A DNA stretch of 64,000 nucleotides. Origin: an uncultured Flavobacteriia bacterium. GTDB lineage: Bacteria; Bacteroidota; Bacteroidia; Flavobacteriales_D; Crocinitomicaceae. Each line of letters opens with the position of its first letter. Within the stretch, counting starts at the first letter, position 1. The notes beneath the pieces were generated by a model. The model did no database searches. It was not told the origin of the DNA and saw only the letters and a list, made by a program, of their open reading frames with translations. The DNA lies in NCBI GenBank assembly GCA_937975705.1, contig CALJTX010000012.1, positions 62,001-126,000 on the forward strand, given 5' to 3'. The position numbers and the translations under genes are program-made. Of this stretch, positions 51,103 to 60,178 are shown piece after piece.

Positions 51103-53118
51103 ATGCAATTTGAACTGGTTTCTGACTACAAACCAACGGGAGACCAACCCGAAGCCATTCGCCAATTGGTCAGTGGCCTCCATAACGGCATTCAACAACA
51201 AACGCTACTGGGTGTTACCGGCAGCGGCAAGACCTTTACAGTGGCTAATGTCATCAAAGAAGTGCAGCGCCCTACCCTCATTCTATCTCACAACAAAACA
51301 CTTGCCGCACAACTTTATGGCGAGTTCAAGCAGTTTTTCCCAAACAACGCGGTAGAATATTTTGTATCTTATTACGACTACTACCAACCCGAAGCATATA
51401 TACCCTCGACCGGTACTTTCATCGAAAAGGACCTCCAAATCAACGACGAAATCGAAAAACTGCGCTTGGCCGCCACCTCTGCCCTGCTATCAGGTCGCCG
51501 TGATGTCATTGTAGTGGCTTCAGTGAGTTGTATCTACGGTATTGGCAACCCTACTGAGTTCAAGAACAGTATTTTACACCTCAAAAAGGGCGATATCGTC
51601 GTGCGCAATAAATTTTTGTTCCGGCTCGTCGAAAACCTCTATCAGCGTTCGGGCACCGATTTTCAGCGGGGGCAATTCAGGGTTTCTGGAGACACCGTAG
51701 ACATCTACCTCGCCTATGCCGACTACGCCTTGCGCATTGGCTTCTGGGGCGACGAAATCGAAACCATTGCAGCCATCGATCCGGAAAGCGGTAGAACTTT
51801 AGAAAAATACGAGCAAATCGATATTTTCCCGGCCAATTTATTTGTTTCGAGCCCAGACAACACGCGCCAAGCCATCACCCAAATCCAAGACGACCTCATC
51901 CCACAAGTGGCAGCATTCAAGGAGGAGGGCAAGCTCGAAGAAGCCAAACGGCTCGAGGAGCGCGTCAATTACGACCTCGAAATGATCCGTGAGCTCGGCT
52001 ATTGTTCGGGGATCGAAAATTACTCCCGTTACTTTGACCGCAGGGAGCCCGGCGAGCGTCCATTCTGCTTGCTCGATTACTTTCCCGAAGATTTCCTGAT
52101 GGTGATCGACGAAAGCCACGTGACGCTCCCGCAAGTGCGCGGCATGTATGGCGGCGACCGCTCGCGCAAAATCAACCTCATCGACTACGGCTTCCGTTTG
52201 CAAGCCGCCATAGACAACCGCCCGCTCAAATTTGATGAATTTGAAGGCTTTCTCTCGAATGTAATCTACGTTTCAGCGACACCAGCCGAATACGAATTAC
52301 AACAATCTGAAGGAGTGGTAGTGGAGCAGCTCATTCGGCCAACAGGCTTACTAGACCCGCTCATAGAAGTGCATCCGTCTAAAAACCAAATCGACCACCT
52401 CATCGCGCACATCCAAGAAAGAAGGGCTGTAGACGAACGCGTACTCGTGACCACCCTCACCAAAAGAATGGCCGAAGAACTTCAAAAATACCTAGACCGC
52501 TTGGGCATTCCGTGTCGCTATATTCACTCTGAAATCGACACCATTGAGCGCGTTGAAATCCTGCGGCAGTTGCGCTTAGGTGATTTTGATGTCCTGATTG
52601 GCGTCAATTTGCTGCGCGAAGGCCTCGACCTCCCAGAAGTTTCGCTTGTTGCCATCCTAGATGCCGACAAAGAAGGTTTTCTGCGCAATGTGCGCTCTTT
52701 GGTGCAAACTGTTGGCCGCGCTGCGCGAAACGTAAATGGAAAGGTCCTGATGTACGCCGATAAAATCACAGATTCCATGCAGCGCACCATTGAAGAAACC
52801 GCTCGCAGGCGCCTGACGCAAGAAGCCTACAATTTGGCGCACAACCAGGTACCTACTGCGCTGAAAAAATCCAAGGACAAGATCATGGAGTCGACTACAG
52901 TTGCCGACGGAGACCAAAACACACGTCAGGTCAAGGTATTGCAAGCAGAAAAAGAGAAGAAAGTCGCGTTCCAACACGACACCCAGTTACAAAACCCAGA
53001 GGAGCGCGCCAAAGAATTAAAAACCCTCAAAAAAGCAATGGAAAGCGCTGCCAAAGACCTCGATTTTATCGAAGCGGCACGCATCCGAGACCTCATTAAA
53101 GCAATTGAAAAATCATAA
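51103..53118 (+). CDS. uvrB: UvrABC excision nuclease subunit B
   Basis: UvrB verifies DNA damage and bridges UvrA and UvrC in nucleotide excision repair. The 671-residue protein has Walker A GVTGSGKTF at 37-45, the beta-hairpin region (YYDYYQPEAYIPSTGTFIEKD), DESHVTLPQVRGMYGGDRSRK, helicase motifs IV-VI (RVLVTTLTKRMAEELQKYL, VGRAARNVNGKVLMYAD) and the C-terminal UVR motif (KTLKKAMESAAKDLDFIEAARIRDLI) that binds UvrC. All parts are present at normal length. A TAAATTTA box 4 nt upstream suggests a leaderless message. The DUF3817 gene follows after 2 nt. Confidence 0.98.
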   Translation: MQFELVSDYKPTGDQPEAIRQLVSGLHNGIQQQTLLGVTGSGKTFTVANVIKEVQRPTLILSHNKTLAAQLYGEFKQFFPNNAVEYFVSYYDYYQPEAYIPSTGTFIEKDLQINDEIEKLRLAATSALLSGRRDVIVVASVSCIYGIGNPTEFKNSILHLKKGDIVVRNKFLFRLVENLYQRSGTDFQRGQFRVSGDTVDIYLAYADYALRIGFWGDEIETIAAIDPESGRTLEKYEQIDIFPANLFVSSPDNTRQAITQIQDDLIPQVAAFKEEGKLEEAKRLEERVNYDLEMIRELGYCSGIENYSRYFDRREPGERPFCLLDYFPEDFLMVIDESHVTLPQVRGMYGGDRSRKINLIDYGFRLQAAIDNRPLKFDEFEGFLSNVIYVSATPAEYELQQSEGVVVEQLIRPTGLLDPLIEVHPSKNQIDHLIAHIQERRAVDERVLVTTLTKRMAEELQKYLDRLGIPCRYIHSEIDTIERVEILRQLRLGDFDVLIGVNLLREGLDLPEVSLVAILDADKEGFLRNVRSLVQTVGRAARNVNGKVLMYADKITDSMQRTIEETARRRLTQEAYNLAHNQVPTALKKSKDKIMESTTVADGDQNTRQVKVLQAEKEKKVAFQHDTQLQNPEERAKELKTLKKAMESAAKDLDFIEAARIRDLIKAIEKS

Positions 53119-53120
53119 TT

Positions 53121-53405
53121 ATGTCTACAAACAAAGCACTTCAACAATTCCGAATCATGGCCATCGCAGAAGGCTTCTCCTGGTTGGCATTGCTCGTCAC
53201 AATGTACCTCAAGTATGGACAAAACATGCCCGAACCCAATAAATGGGTGGGCTACATCCACGGTTTTCTCTTCCTGATTTATTGTTTTTACATCGCCTAC
53301 TTCTTATTGATTCAAAAATGGTCTTTTGTCAAGTGCTTGGTTTTGTTCCTGACGGCCTTCTTGCCTTTTGGAACGTTCTGGGCTGAAAAAAAATATTTAA
53401 GGTAA
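53121..53405 (+). CDS. DUF3817 small membrane protein
   Basis: The 94-residue protein has three hydrophobic segments (~12-28, 43-62, 66-84). It carries the DUF3817 pattern: FRIMAIAEGFSWLALLVTMYLKY, a conserved WVGYIHGFLFLIYCFYI with a membrane-embedded His, and LFLTAFLPFGTFWAEKKY at the end. The function is unknown. It starts 2 nt after the uvrB stop and should be co-transcribed. A weak hairpin with a T-run follows its stop. Confidence 0.85.
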   Translation: MSTNKALQQFRIMAIAEGFSWLALLVTMYLKYGQNMPEPNKWVGYIHGFLFLIYCFYIAYFLLIQKWSFVKCLVLFLTAFLPFGTFWAEKKYLR

Positions 53406-53423
53406 CCAAGGGTACCATTTTTT
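53401..53423 (+). terminator. Weak terminator-like hairpin after the DUF3817 gene
   Basis: GGTA-A-CC and GG-G-TACC pair with one A-G mismatch, followed by ATTTTTT. It starts within the last codons of the gene and is a modest candidate. Confidence 0.4.
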
Positions 53424-53468
53424 AAATTCGGGAAAATAGGATCTCCCCCATCATTTCATGCGTTTGAA

Positions 53469-53499
53469 TTGGTTCACGTTGCATAAATTCTTATATTAG
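53469..53499 (+). promoter_or_regulatory. Bacteroidota-type promoter of the SRPBCC gene
   Basis: TTG (53469-53471), 20 nt, then TATATTAG (53492-53499), one mismatch from TAnnTTTG. The leader would be about 18 nt before ATG 53522. Confidence 0.5.
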
Positions 53500-53521
53500 A
53501 GGCAACTAACCCTACTACATC

Positions 53522-54061
53522 ATGAAAATCATCAAAAGATTATTATTTTGGAGCATCTTCCTCATAGGTATTGTGCTCATCATCGCCCTCTTTTTACCCA
53601 CACAATTCAGCGTCAAACGGAGTGTAATGATTGTTCAGCCCGCAGATTCCGTCTTTCAATACGTCAAACAACTTAAAAATCAAGAATTGTATAGCGTGTG
53701 GTGGAAAGCCGATCCTCAAATGAAGAAAACCTACACAGGTACAGACGGAGAGGTTGGCTTCATCAGTGCCTGGAAAAGCAAGGATACAGAAGTTGGCGCG
53801 GGCCAGCAAAAAATTGTCGCCATAGAAGAAGGAAAGCGAATTGACCTAGAACTCACCTTTATTGAGCCCTTTGAAAGCACCAATGATGCGTATATGTCTA
53901 CCACAGCACTCGATGCCAAAAACACCCGCGTGAGCTGGAGCATCAACGGTGAAATGCCCTACCCCATGAACATCACCGGTTTGTTCATTGACATGGAACA
54001 AACACTCGGAGAAGACCTCGAAAAAGGACTAAAAAATCTCAAACGTATCCTCGAAAAATAA
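53522..54061 (+). CDS. Membrane-anchored SRPBCC (polyketide cyclase-like) protein
   Basis: The 179-residue protein has one N-terminal membrane helix (RLLFWSIFLIGIVLIIALFL) and then a START-like SRPBCC domain (SVKRSVMIVQPADSVFQYVKQLKNQELYSVWW, GFISAWKSKDTEVGAGQQKIVAIEEGKRIDLELTFIEPFESTNDAYM, VSWSINGEMPYPMNITGLFID). This is the layout of SRPBCC proteins that hold a hydrophobic ligand next to the membrane. The ligand and role are unknown. It lies between uvrB-DUF3817 and fabI with its own promoter-like sequence. Confidence 0.82.
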   Translation: MKIIKRLLFWSIFLIGIVLIIALFLPTQFSVKRSVMIVQPADSVFQYVKQLKNQELYSVWWKADPQMKKTYTGTDGEVGFISAWKSKDTEVGAGQQKIVAIEEGKRIDLELTFIEPFESTNDAYMSTTALDAKNTRVSWSINGEMPYPMNITGLFIDMEQTLGEDLEKGLKNLKRILEK

Positions 54062-54068
54062 AGTTGTT

Positions 54069-54076
54069 AACTTTGT
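54069..54076 (+). promoter_or_regulatory. -7 box of fabI
   Basis: TAACTTTG matches TAnnTTTG and lies 15 nt before ATG 54092, so the leader would be about 11 nt. No clear -33 box within the preceding coding end. Confidence 0.5.
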
Positions 54077-54091
54077 TGAAAATTGAAGCAC

Positions 54092-54907
54092 ATGTCAAAC
54101 CAATTACTTAAAGGAAAAAGAGGCATCATCTTTGGTGCATTGAACAATCAAAGTATCGCCTGGAAAGTGGCACAAAGAGCCCATGAAGAAGGCGCAACTT
54201 TCGTCCTCACCAACGCCCCAATCGCGATGCGCATGGGTGAAATCAACGAATTAGCAGCCGAAACTGGCAGCCAAGTGATTCCTGCAGACGCAACCAAAAT
54301 CGAGGACCTCGAAAATCTTGTCACACAAGCACAAGAAATCTTAGGTGGCAAAATAGATTTTGTATTGCACTCTATCGGCATGTCTCCTAACGTACGCAAA
54401 GGCAAGCACTACACCGAAAACGACTACAACTACTATGGCCAAACCATGGATGTTTCAGCGATGTCTTTACACAAAACCCTCGCAACATTATACAAGCACG
54501 ACGCCATGAACGAATGGGGTTCTGTGGTAGCGCTTTCTTACATTGCCGCTCAACGCATTTTCCCTGACTACAACGATATGGCCGATGCCAAGTCCTTACT
54601 TGAGTCCATCGCACGCTCTTTTGGCTACCACTACGGTATCAAAAAGAAAGTGCGTGTCAACACCATCTCGCAATCGCCAACCGTAACTACGGCTGGTCAA
54701 GGGATCAAAGGCTTTACAGAGTTCATCAACTTCTCTGAGCAAATGTCTCCACTCGGCAACGCAAGCGCAATTGCCTGCGCAGACTACTGCATCAGCATGT
54801 TCTCAGACCTTACCAAGTACGTCACCATGCAGAACCTCTTCCACGACGGCGGATTTTCTAACACGGGCGTTACCCAACAAGTTATTGAGCGTTTCGGCGA
54901 TCAGTAA
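54092..54907 (+). CDS. fabI: Enoyl-[acyl-carrier-protein] reductase (NADH)
   Basis: FabI carries out the last reduction of each fatty acid elongation cycle and is the triclosan target in many bacteria. The 271-residue protein starts at ATG 54092 (MSNQLLKGKRGIIFGALNNQSIAW). It has the short-chain dehydrogenase-like nucleotide loop of FabI (GALNNQSIAWKVA), LHSIGMSPNVRKG, and the catalytic Tyr-x6-Lys in FPDYNDMADAKSLLE (Y and K eight positions apart). RVNTISQSPTVTTAGQGIKGF follows in the substrate-loop region. The length is normal. A terminator follows. It provides the malonyl-CoA consumer downstream of accD. Confidence 0.96.
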   Translation: MSNQLLKGKRGIIFGALNNQSIAWKVAQRAHEEGATFVLTNAPIAMRMGEINELAAETGSQVIPADATKIEDLENLVTQAQEILGGKIDFVLHSIGMSPNVRKGKHYTENDYNYYGQTMDVSAMSLHKTLATLYKHDAMNEWGSVVALSYIAAQRIFPDYNDMADAKSLLESIARSFGYHYGIKKKVRVNTISQSPTVTTAGQGIKGFTEFINFSEQMSPLGNASAIACADYCISMFSDLTKYVTMQNLFHDGGFSNTGVTQQVIERFGDQ

Positions 54908-54934
54908 CCCAAAGCTTTTCTTCAAATTGACATC

Positions 54935-54965
54935 AAAAGGCTGCTCATTGAGTGGCCTTTTTTTT
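54935..54965 (+). terminator. Rho-independent terminator of fabI
   Basis: AAAAGGC-TG-CTCA pairs with TGAG-TG-GCCTTTT (two-base internal mismatch), and the T-run extends to 54965. Located 28 nt after the fabI stop. Confidence 0.8.
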
Positions 54966-54980
54966 GTTTAAAACAAATCA

Positions 54981-54988
54981 CCCCCCCC
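54981..54988 (+). repeat. Homopolymer C8 tract upstream of the sigma factor gene
   Basis: Eight consecutive C, 39 nt before the proposed TTG start of the sigma factor gene and just after the fabI terminator. Such tracts can change length during replication, which could alter promoter spacing; whether it does so here is unknown. Confidence 0.6.
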
Positions 54989-55027
54989 TCCTCGACATTT
55001 TTTTCGTAATATCGGTGTACACAAGTT

Positions 55028-55603
55028 TTGCGCAATCCGATTTATTTGAAACTCTCCAAAGAAGACATACTACGCATACAGCAGCAAGATGAGCGCTTTT
55101 TATTAAAGCTCTATAACGATTCATTCCCGCTAATGATGTCTGTCGCCGTGCGCTACAAAAACAACCGCGAAGAACAACTCACTGCCGTACACAATTCTTT
55201 TTTGAAGATGCTGCGTTCGATCCATCAATTTCACTTGAATAGTTCTTTTGAGGCATGGATTTTACGCATCTTGCGCAACGAATTGATCGACGAATTTAGA
55301 CGCACAAATAAACAATCCAATATTAAATTCACCGAACTCAACCACGATATCGCCACTGAACAATTCAATTTCGAACTATTAGAAAATGCCGAACCTACCC
55401 AACTATTACATTTCCTTAACGAACTCCCTCCGGCTTCAAAAATTGTATTTAACCTTTATGCTATCGACGAATTCAGTATCAAACAGATCAGTGAAGCACT
55501 GGGCATCTCGATTGAAACTGTCAAATGGCATTTGAAAACGTCGCGCAAAACCCTGCGTGCACGCATCTCAACCCTGAAACCTCAAGCCAATGAAAACGAG
55601 TAA
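55028..55603 (+). CDS. Sigma-70 family (ECF-type) RNA polymerase sigma factor
   Basis: The 191-residue product has region 2 (~25-100; SVAVRYKNNREEQLTAVHNSFLKMLRSIHQF, FEAWILRILRNELIDEFRR) and region 4 (~125-180; LPPASKIVFNLYAIDEFSIKQISEALGISIETVKWHLKTSRKTLRAR) with a normal helix-turn-helix. No ATG is available before residue 35. The frame opens after a TAA at 55007 and the best start is TTG 55028, with TTG 55046 as alternative. The stop overlaps the following gene by 14 nt. With that membrane protein as probable partner, it looks like an envelope-responsive regulator. A C8 tract lies upstream. Confidence 0.88.
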   Translation: MRNPIYLKLSKEDILRIQQQDERFLLKLYNDSFPLMMSVAVRYKNNREEQLTAVHNSFLKMLRSIHQFHLNSSFEAWILRILRNELIDEFRRTNKQSNIKFTELNHDIATEQFNFELLENAEPTQLLHFLNELPPASKIVFNLYAIDEFSIKQISEALGISIETVKWHLKTSRKTLRARISTLKPQANENE

Positions 55604-56855
55604 GAAGCAGTTTGATGACCTCTTCAAAGAAAAGCTCAAAACCATACAATTTGAGCCATCTGTTGCCGCCCAAGAAGCGCTTTTAAAAGCGCTCAAACGC
55701 AACAAAATCAATCTTGTCAAGAAAACTTGGGGCAAACTAAGTTTTGTACTCATCCTTGTGAGCACCCTCGTCTACTTTCAGCATCAACAAGAACAACATA
55801 CTGATCAAGCCCATTATTTTCAATCTCAAACGCGTGTTGACCTTTTCAATACGTATCCGTCTAGCGACTTTACAAGATTATTTGATCTCAAACAAAACAA
55901 TACGCAAACGCAGCCAAGTAAACCCATTTTGGCTATTGTGGCACAACTTCAAACCAATGAGCAAGTAACGGAAAAAGAACGATGGGACCCCCTTCAGCTG
56001 ACACAAAAGAGCATACGGCCTCAATTGAAATCACGCACCCAACAAGTTGCACCACCAATTCAACATGTTTTTGAATTTGAAGGCGCTGCACTTATTGAAA
56101 GCAAGAGTTCAGCTAACCAAACACTGCTTTGCGGGCAAAATAAAGCGCAGACCAAACTCATCATTGCCCAATCAAAAATTGCCAAATTCTCAACAGATAG
56201 CGTGGCAAGAGATCAAGAAAGTGGCGTTTGCAGACCCGTCGGCTTTGACGAAAACGCGGTCATTCAATATACCGTATTTGACAAGCGGAGCTTATTTAGA
56301 AGATTTCAAGCCGAAAACATCCATTGGGGGCTTGTCAGAACGACCAAAATAGCCAAACCAGCGCGCAATGCAGAAGAAGAAGTAGCCAAACCTAAGGCAA
56401 AAACGAACAAGACTGCGACCACAACCCACACCAATGCGATCAATCCGCAGGCCAACCTACATGTGCACAGTACAAGACAATATGTAGAACCTGAGTACGA
56501 AGAATACAGCTACAATATCAAAAACGACAGCCTCATTTTTATCAGTGATCGCGTCAACTTCGTCGTGATGATGGATGCGCAAGGTACCATATTATCAAAA
56601 GCCCAGATTGAAATTACTGAGCCCTATGTGTATTACTTAGGTGAGAAGCGCGCTTATTTTGATCAGAGCACAGGTAAAGTCTACATTTGCGTAGCAACAC
56701 TCTACCACTTCAACTTTTATGAATTGGAACCTGCCAATGGCAAAACAACCTATTTATTTCACTTAGACGACGTCTGGCCCAATCCTGAATTCCAAATTGA
56801 AAATGGAAAATTAAGCTACATCAAAAACAATATTTCGCACCAACAGCTGCTCTAA
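55590..56855 (+). CDS. Single-pass membrane protein, probable anti-sigma partner
   Basis: The 421-residue protein has a cytoplasmic N-terminus of about 48 residues (MKTSKKQFDDLFKEKLKTIQFEPSVAAQEALLKALKR), one membrane helix (~49-63, LSFVLILVSTLVYF), a polar Gln/Thr/Asn-rich region (~65-330) and a beta-rich end (DSLIFISDRVNFVVMMDAQG, VYICVATLYHFNFYELEP). The overlap with the sigma gene and this layout fit an anti-sigma factor whose N-terminus holds the sigma factor while the outer part senses the envelope. I see no HXXXCXXC zinc motif. It overlaps the convergent BNR gene by 4 nt. Confidence 0.7.
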   Translation: MKTSKKQFDDLFKEKLKTIQFEPSVAAQEALLKALKRNKINLVKKTWGKLSFVLILVSTLVYFQHQQEQHTDQAHYFQSQTRVDLFNTYPSSDFTRLFDLKQNNTQTQPSKPILAIVAQLQTNEQVTEKERWDPLQLTQKSIRPQLKSRTQQVAPPIQHVFEFEGAALIESKSSANQTLLCGQNKAQTKLIIAQSKIAKFSTDSVARDQESGVCRPVGFDENAVIQYTVFDKRSLFRRFQAENIHWGLVRTTKIAKPARNAEEEVAKPKAKTNKTATTTHTNAINPQANLHVHSTRQYVEPEYEEYSYNIKNDSLIFISDRVNFVVMMDAQGTILSKAQIEITEPYVYYLGEKRAYFDQSTGKVYICVATLYHFNFYELEPANGKTTYLFHLDDVWPNPEFQIENGKLSYIKNNISHQQLL

Positions 56856-59800
56856 TCTTGCTTCCAATCTAATCTTGACTTCGTGTACGGGATTTGCGCC
56901 TTATCTAAGGCTGTGTGCAAAGCCAAAACACGAATTTGGTAAGCCTCAAGTTCAGTTTTAAATTTGCTGTACTCTTGTTCCACCATCTGTAAGTTTGCCT
57001 TGTGTGTTTTACTTACGCCTGTCGTGTTTTCGGAAAGCTGGTAGTCGATCATGCCCAAACGGCTTGTGAAAGTTGGCGCAGTTTCGAATTCGTGCTTTGT
57101 TTTGAGCTCCTCACCGTAGAGTTGTTCGCGAAGTTGTGCTTTTATGAGCTTGAGTTCGCGGATTTCTTTTAGGAGCATCAAATCGGTGTTCGGGTAAGTA
57201 AGTACGGCCTTTTCTAACACAGCGAGTTCTTCATTGAGTTCCTCGAAACGTTTTTCTGAACCACTCACCTTGCGGTTGAGTTCGGCAACGCTTGCACGGA
57301 AGGCATCCAAAGCAGGCTGATCCTTCGCGATCAGCGTTTGGTTGTTGAGTCCCTTCACCACAAACGGCGTGTTGCCAACGAGTTCTTCCACTTGGCCGTT
57401 GTGGACCATCATGACTTTCACACTGTAAGTACCCGGTACTACCAATGGGCCGCGGCCGCCATTGCCAACTGGATTGGTACTCGCCTTGCGCAAGTTCCAT
57501 TGCTGGCGCACCAATCCTTTTTGCGGACTGCTGCTCATGCGGCGAATTTCGGTTCCTTTGGCATCCGAAATGATCCAAATAAGTTGCGCAGCTTCGTCGA
57601 GTGACTCAGCTTTGAGCGCTTCGAAAGTTGGGTAGCTCACGTCTTTTTTGTCTTTTTCCAATTCCTTTTCTTTGGTTTGGCGGTCGCTCTTGAGTGAAGT
57701 TGGAACTTCTTTGAGGTGTAAAGTAAAAGTGGCGCCAAAACTAGGGTTAGTGGCAGACCACATGTTGTGCCCTTGAAAACCAGTGCCCTCTAAGCCCAGC
57801 GGATCAGCTTCAATGTAGAGCGCTGCATCTTTCACTGCAAACAAATGCGCTTTCTTCTCTAAGTTCTCTTTGGAGAGTGTGCGCAAAGGACTGTAGTTGT
57901 CGAGAACATAAAAACCGCGGCCAAAAGTGGCGGCCACGAGGTCTACCTCGCGCTCTTGGATGTCGAGGTCATATACCGCAATGGTAGGTAAACCAGAAAG
58001 TTTGGTCCAGTTGAGGCCGCCGTCAGTAGTGAAATACGCCCCAAATTCAGTTCCGACAAAAAGTAAATTTTCTACAACAGGATCTTGTTTGAGACAGTAA
58101 ACCGTGCCGCGAATTGGCAAGTTAGCTGCAATGTTTGTCCAGGTCTTGCCTTTATCGGTAGACTTCAATACATACGGTTTGAAATCTCCTTGACGCTGTG
58201 CATTGAAACAGGCAAAGACTACATTTTCTTGGTGGACTGATGCCGTGAGCATATTTACTCGGGTGTTCAAAGGAACGCCTGGGAAGGTTTGGTATTTTGT
58301 CCAGTTTTGCCCGTCGTTTTCAGATACTTGTATCAAGCCGTCGTCCGTACCTACATAAAGTAAGCCTTTCTTTTTAGGCGATTCGTCTAGGGCCACAACA
58401 TTGCCGTAAATGGTGGTGGAAGCGTTTTTCATGACGGCGTCAATAGTCCAAACTTGGCCCATGACTTCAATTTCATTGCGGTCAATTTGCTGCGTGAGGT
58501 CTGGGCTAATGGTTTGCCAGTCATCACCTTTATTTGTTGATTTAAACAATTTGTTGGCAGCAAAATAAAGGGTGGACGCATCGTGTTTGGAAACAATTAA
58601 AGGTGCGTCCCAGTTCCAGCGGTAAGCAGGCTCGCCAACTGCAGGCATCGGCTGAATTGGCACTTTTTCACCTGAAGCGCGGTCGTAGCGCACGAGCCAA
58701 CCATATTGAGCTTGCGCATAGGCAATATTCGGATTCGACCAATCTGTAGCCGATTCAAAACCATCTCCGCCATTGGTGATGAACCAATCGGTATTGAGAA
58801 TTCCGGATACATTTTGCGTAGCCGAAGGCCCTCCCATTGAATTGTTATCTTGCGTGCCGCCGTAAATGTTGTAAAATGGGGTTGCGTTGTCGGTTACGAC
58901 CTTGTAAAATTGAATGATCGGCAAATTGCCGTAGAAGCTCCATTCTTTGGCATGCGTGTAAGTTTCGTATAACCCACCGTCGCAACCTACCAGCCAATGG
59001 TTGGTATTGCTGGGGTCTATCCAAATGCAGTGGTTGTCTACGTGTTTGTTGCGCTCTCCGGTTGGTACAAAATTTTTGCCGCCGTCGGTGCTGTGGTGCA
59101 TGTAGGTGTCCATAGCAAAGATTTTGTTGACATCTTTGGGGTCGCAAAAGATTTCTTGGTAGTAGTTGCCGCTGGTAGAAAACGATCCTTGCTTGGACCA
59201 GCTTTCGCCTTTATTGCTGGAGCGGAATACACCACCTTTGTCGTAGCGGGCTTCAACGATAGCATACACGACGTTGGCATCGGCAGGCGAAACGGCTAAG
59301 CCCACGCGGCCCATATCACCTTTTGGCAATCCTGTATTGATTTCTTTCCAAGTGTTGCCACCATCGGTAGATTTATAGAGGCCAGATTCTGGGCCGCCAC
59401 CTATGTAGGTATACTCGTGGCGGCGGCGCTGGTGAGCCGAAGCGTATAAGATATCTGGGTTCATTGGGTCAATAGCGATTTCTGAAATACCGGTGTGTTC
59501 GGATACAAAAAGGGTGCGGTTCCAGGTTTTGCCGCCGTCAGTACTCTTGTAGACGCCACGCTCGCCGCCGCTACTCCATAAAGGGCCGTAGGCTGCTACC
59601 CAAATGATATTCTCATTTGTGGGGTGCACGATGATTTCACCGATGTGTTCTGAATTTTTGAGACCCATATTGGTAAAAGATTTGCCGCCATCTATGGATT
59701 TGTAAACGCCATCGCCATAGGAGACCGAACGTTGGTTGTTGTTCTCGCCAGAACCGACCCAAACAGTGTTTGGATTGCTCGGCGCCAGGGTGACACAACC

Positions 59801-60088
59801 TATTGAATACGAACCATAGCCATCAAAAATGGGTTCGAAGGTGATGCCGTGATTTTGAGTCAACCAAACCCCGCCAGCAGCTGCAGCTACATACCAGGTA
59901 TCTTTATTCGCCGGATGCACTGCAAGGTCGATGACGCGGCCTGATGTGAGGGCTGGGCCTACCATTCTAAAAGACAAAGCTCCTACTGTACCTGCATCAT
60001 AAGGTGGTTTTTCAATTGTAGTAGTTGTTTTCTTCTGTGCAAAGGTAAGCGCCGCTGTAAAGAGCGAAAGGGTAAACAAAAGCTTCAT
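56852..60088 (-). CDS. VPS10/sortilin-like BNR-repeat exported protein
   Basis: The 1078-residue protein has a signal peptide (MKLLFTLSLFTAALTFAQ) and, over ~30-760, a tandem BNR propeller with many Asp boxes (SIDGGKSF, STDGGKTW, STDGGNTW, STDKGKTW, TTDGGLNW). A C-terminal part (~800-1078) starts with a beta domain (SATNPSFGATFTLHLKEVP) and ends in long helices with likely coiled coil (LNEELAVLEKAVLTY, VEQEYSKFKTELEAYQ). The family is common in Bacteroidota and Acidobacteria and is often labelled glycosyl hydrolase, but no catalytic residues are evident. There is no T9SS domain, so it is probably periplasmic. It overlaps the anti-sigma-like gene tail to tail by 4 nt. Confidence 0.85.
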   Translation of the reverse strand: MKLLFTLSLFTAALTFAQKKTTTTIEKPPYDAGTVGALSFRMVGPALTSGRVIDLAVHPANKDTWYVAAAAGGVWLTQNHGITFEPIFDGYGSYSIGCVTLAPSNPNTVWVGSGENNNQRSVSYGDGVYKSIDGGKSFTNMGLKNSEHIGEIIVHPTNENIIWVAAYGPLWSSGGERGVYKSTDGGKTWNRTLFVSEHTGISEIAIDPMNPDILYASAHQRRRHEYTYIGGGPESGLYKSTDGGNTWKEINTGLPKGDMGRVGLAVSPADANVVYAIVEARYDKGGVFRSSNKGESWSKQGSFSTSGNYYQEIFCDPKDVNKIFAMDTYMHHSTDGGKNFVPTGERNKHVDNHCIWIDPSNTNHWLVGCDGGLYETYTHAKEWSFYGNLPIIQFYKVVTDNATPFYNIYGGTQDNNSMGGPSATQNVSGILNTDWFITNGGDGFESATDWSNPNIAYAQAQYGWLVRYDRASGEKVPIQPMPAVGEPAYRWNWDAPLIVSKHDASTLYFAANKLFKSTNKGDDWQTISPDLTQQIDRNEIEVMGQVWTIDAVMKNASTTIYGNVVALDESPKKKGLLYVGTDDGLIQVSENDGQNWTKYQTFPGVPLNTRVNMLTASVHQENVVFACFNAQRQGDFKPYVLKSTDKGKTWTNIAANLPIRGTVYCLKQDPVVENLLFVGTEFGAYFTTDGGLNWTKLSGLPTIAVYDLDIQEREVDLVAATFGRGFYVLDNYSPLRTLSKENLEKKAHLFAVKDAALYIEADPLGLEGTGFQGHNMWSATNPSFGATFTLHLKEVPTSLKSDRQTKEKELEKDKKDVSYPTFEALKAESLDEAAQLIWIISDAKGTEIRRMSSSPQKGLVRQQWNLRKASTNPVGNGGRGPLVVPGTYSVKVMMVHNGQVEELVGNTPFVVKGLNNQTLIAKDQPALDAFRASVAELNRKVSGSEKRFEELNEELAVLEKAVLTYPNTDLMLLKEIRELKLIKAQLREQLYGEELKTKHEFETAPTFTSRLGMIDYQLSENTTGVSKTHKANLQMVEQEYSKFKTELEAYQIRVLALHTALDKAQIPYTKSRLDWKQD

Positions 60089-60178
60089 AAACTAAATTTT
60101 TGCTAAAAATACATTAAATTCGTGCAACCTCAAACCCTAAAAGGGCGTCTAGCTCAACAAGGTCTAAGCCATCTAATT

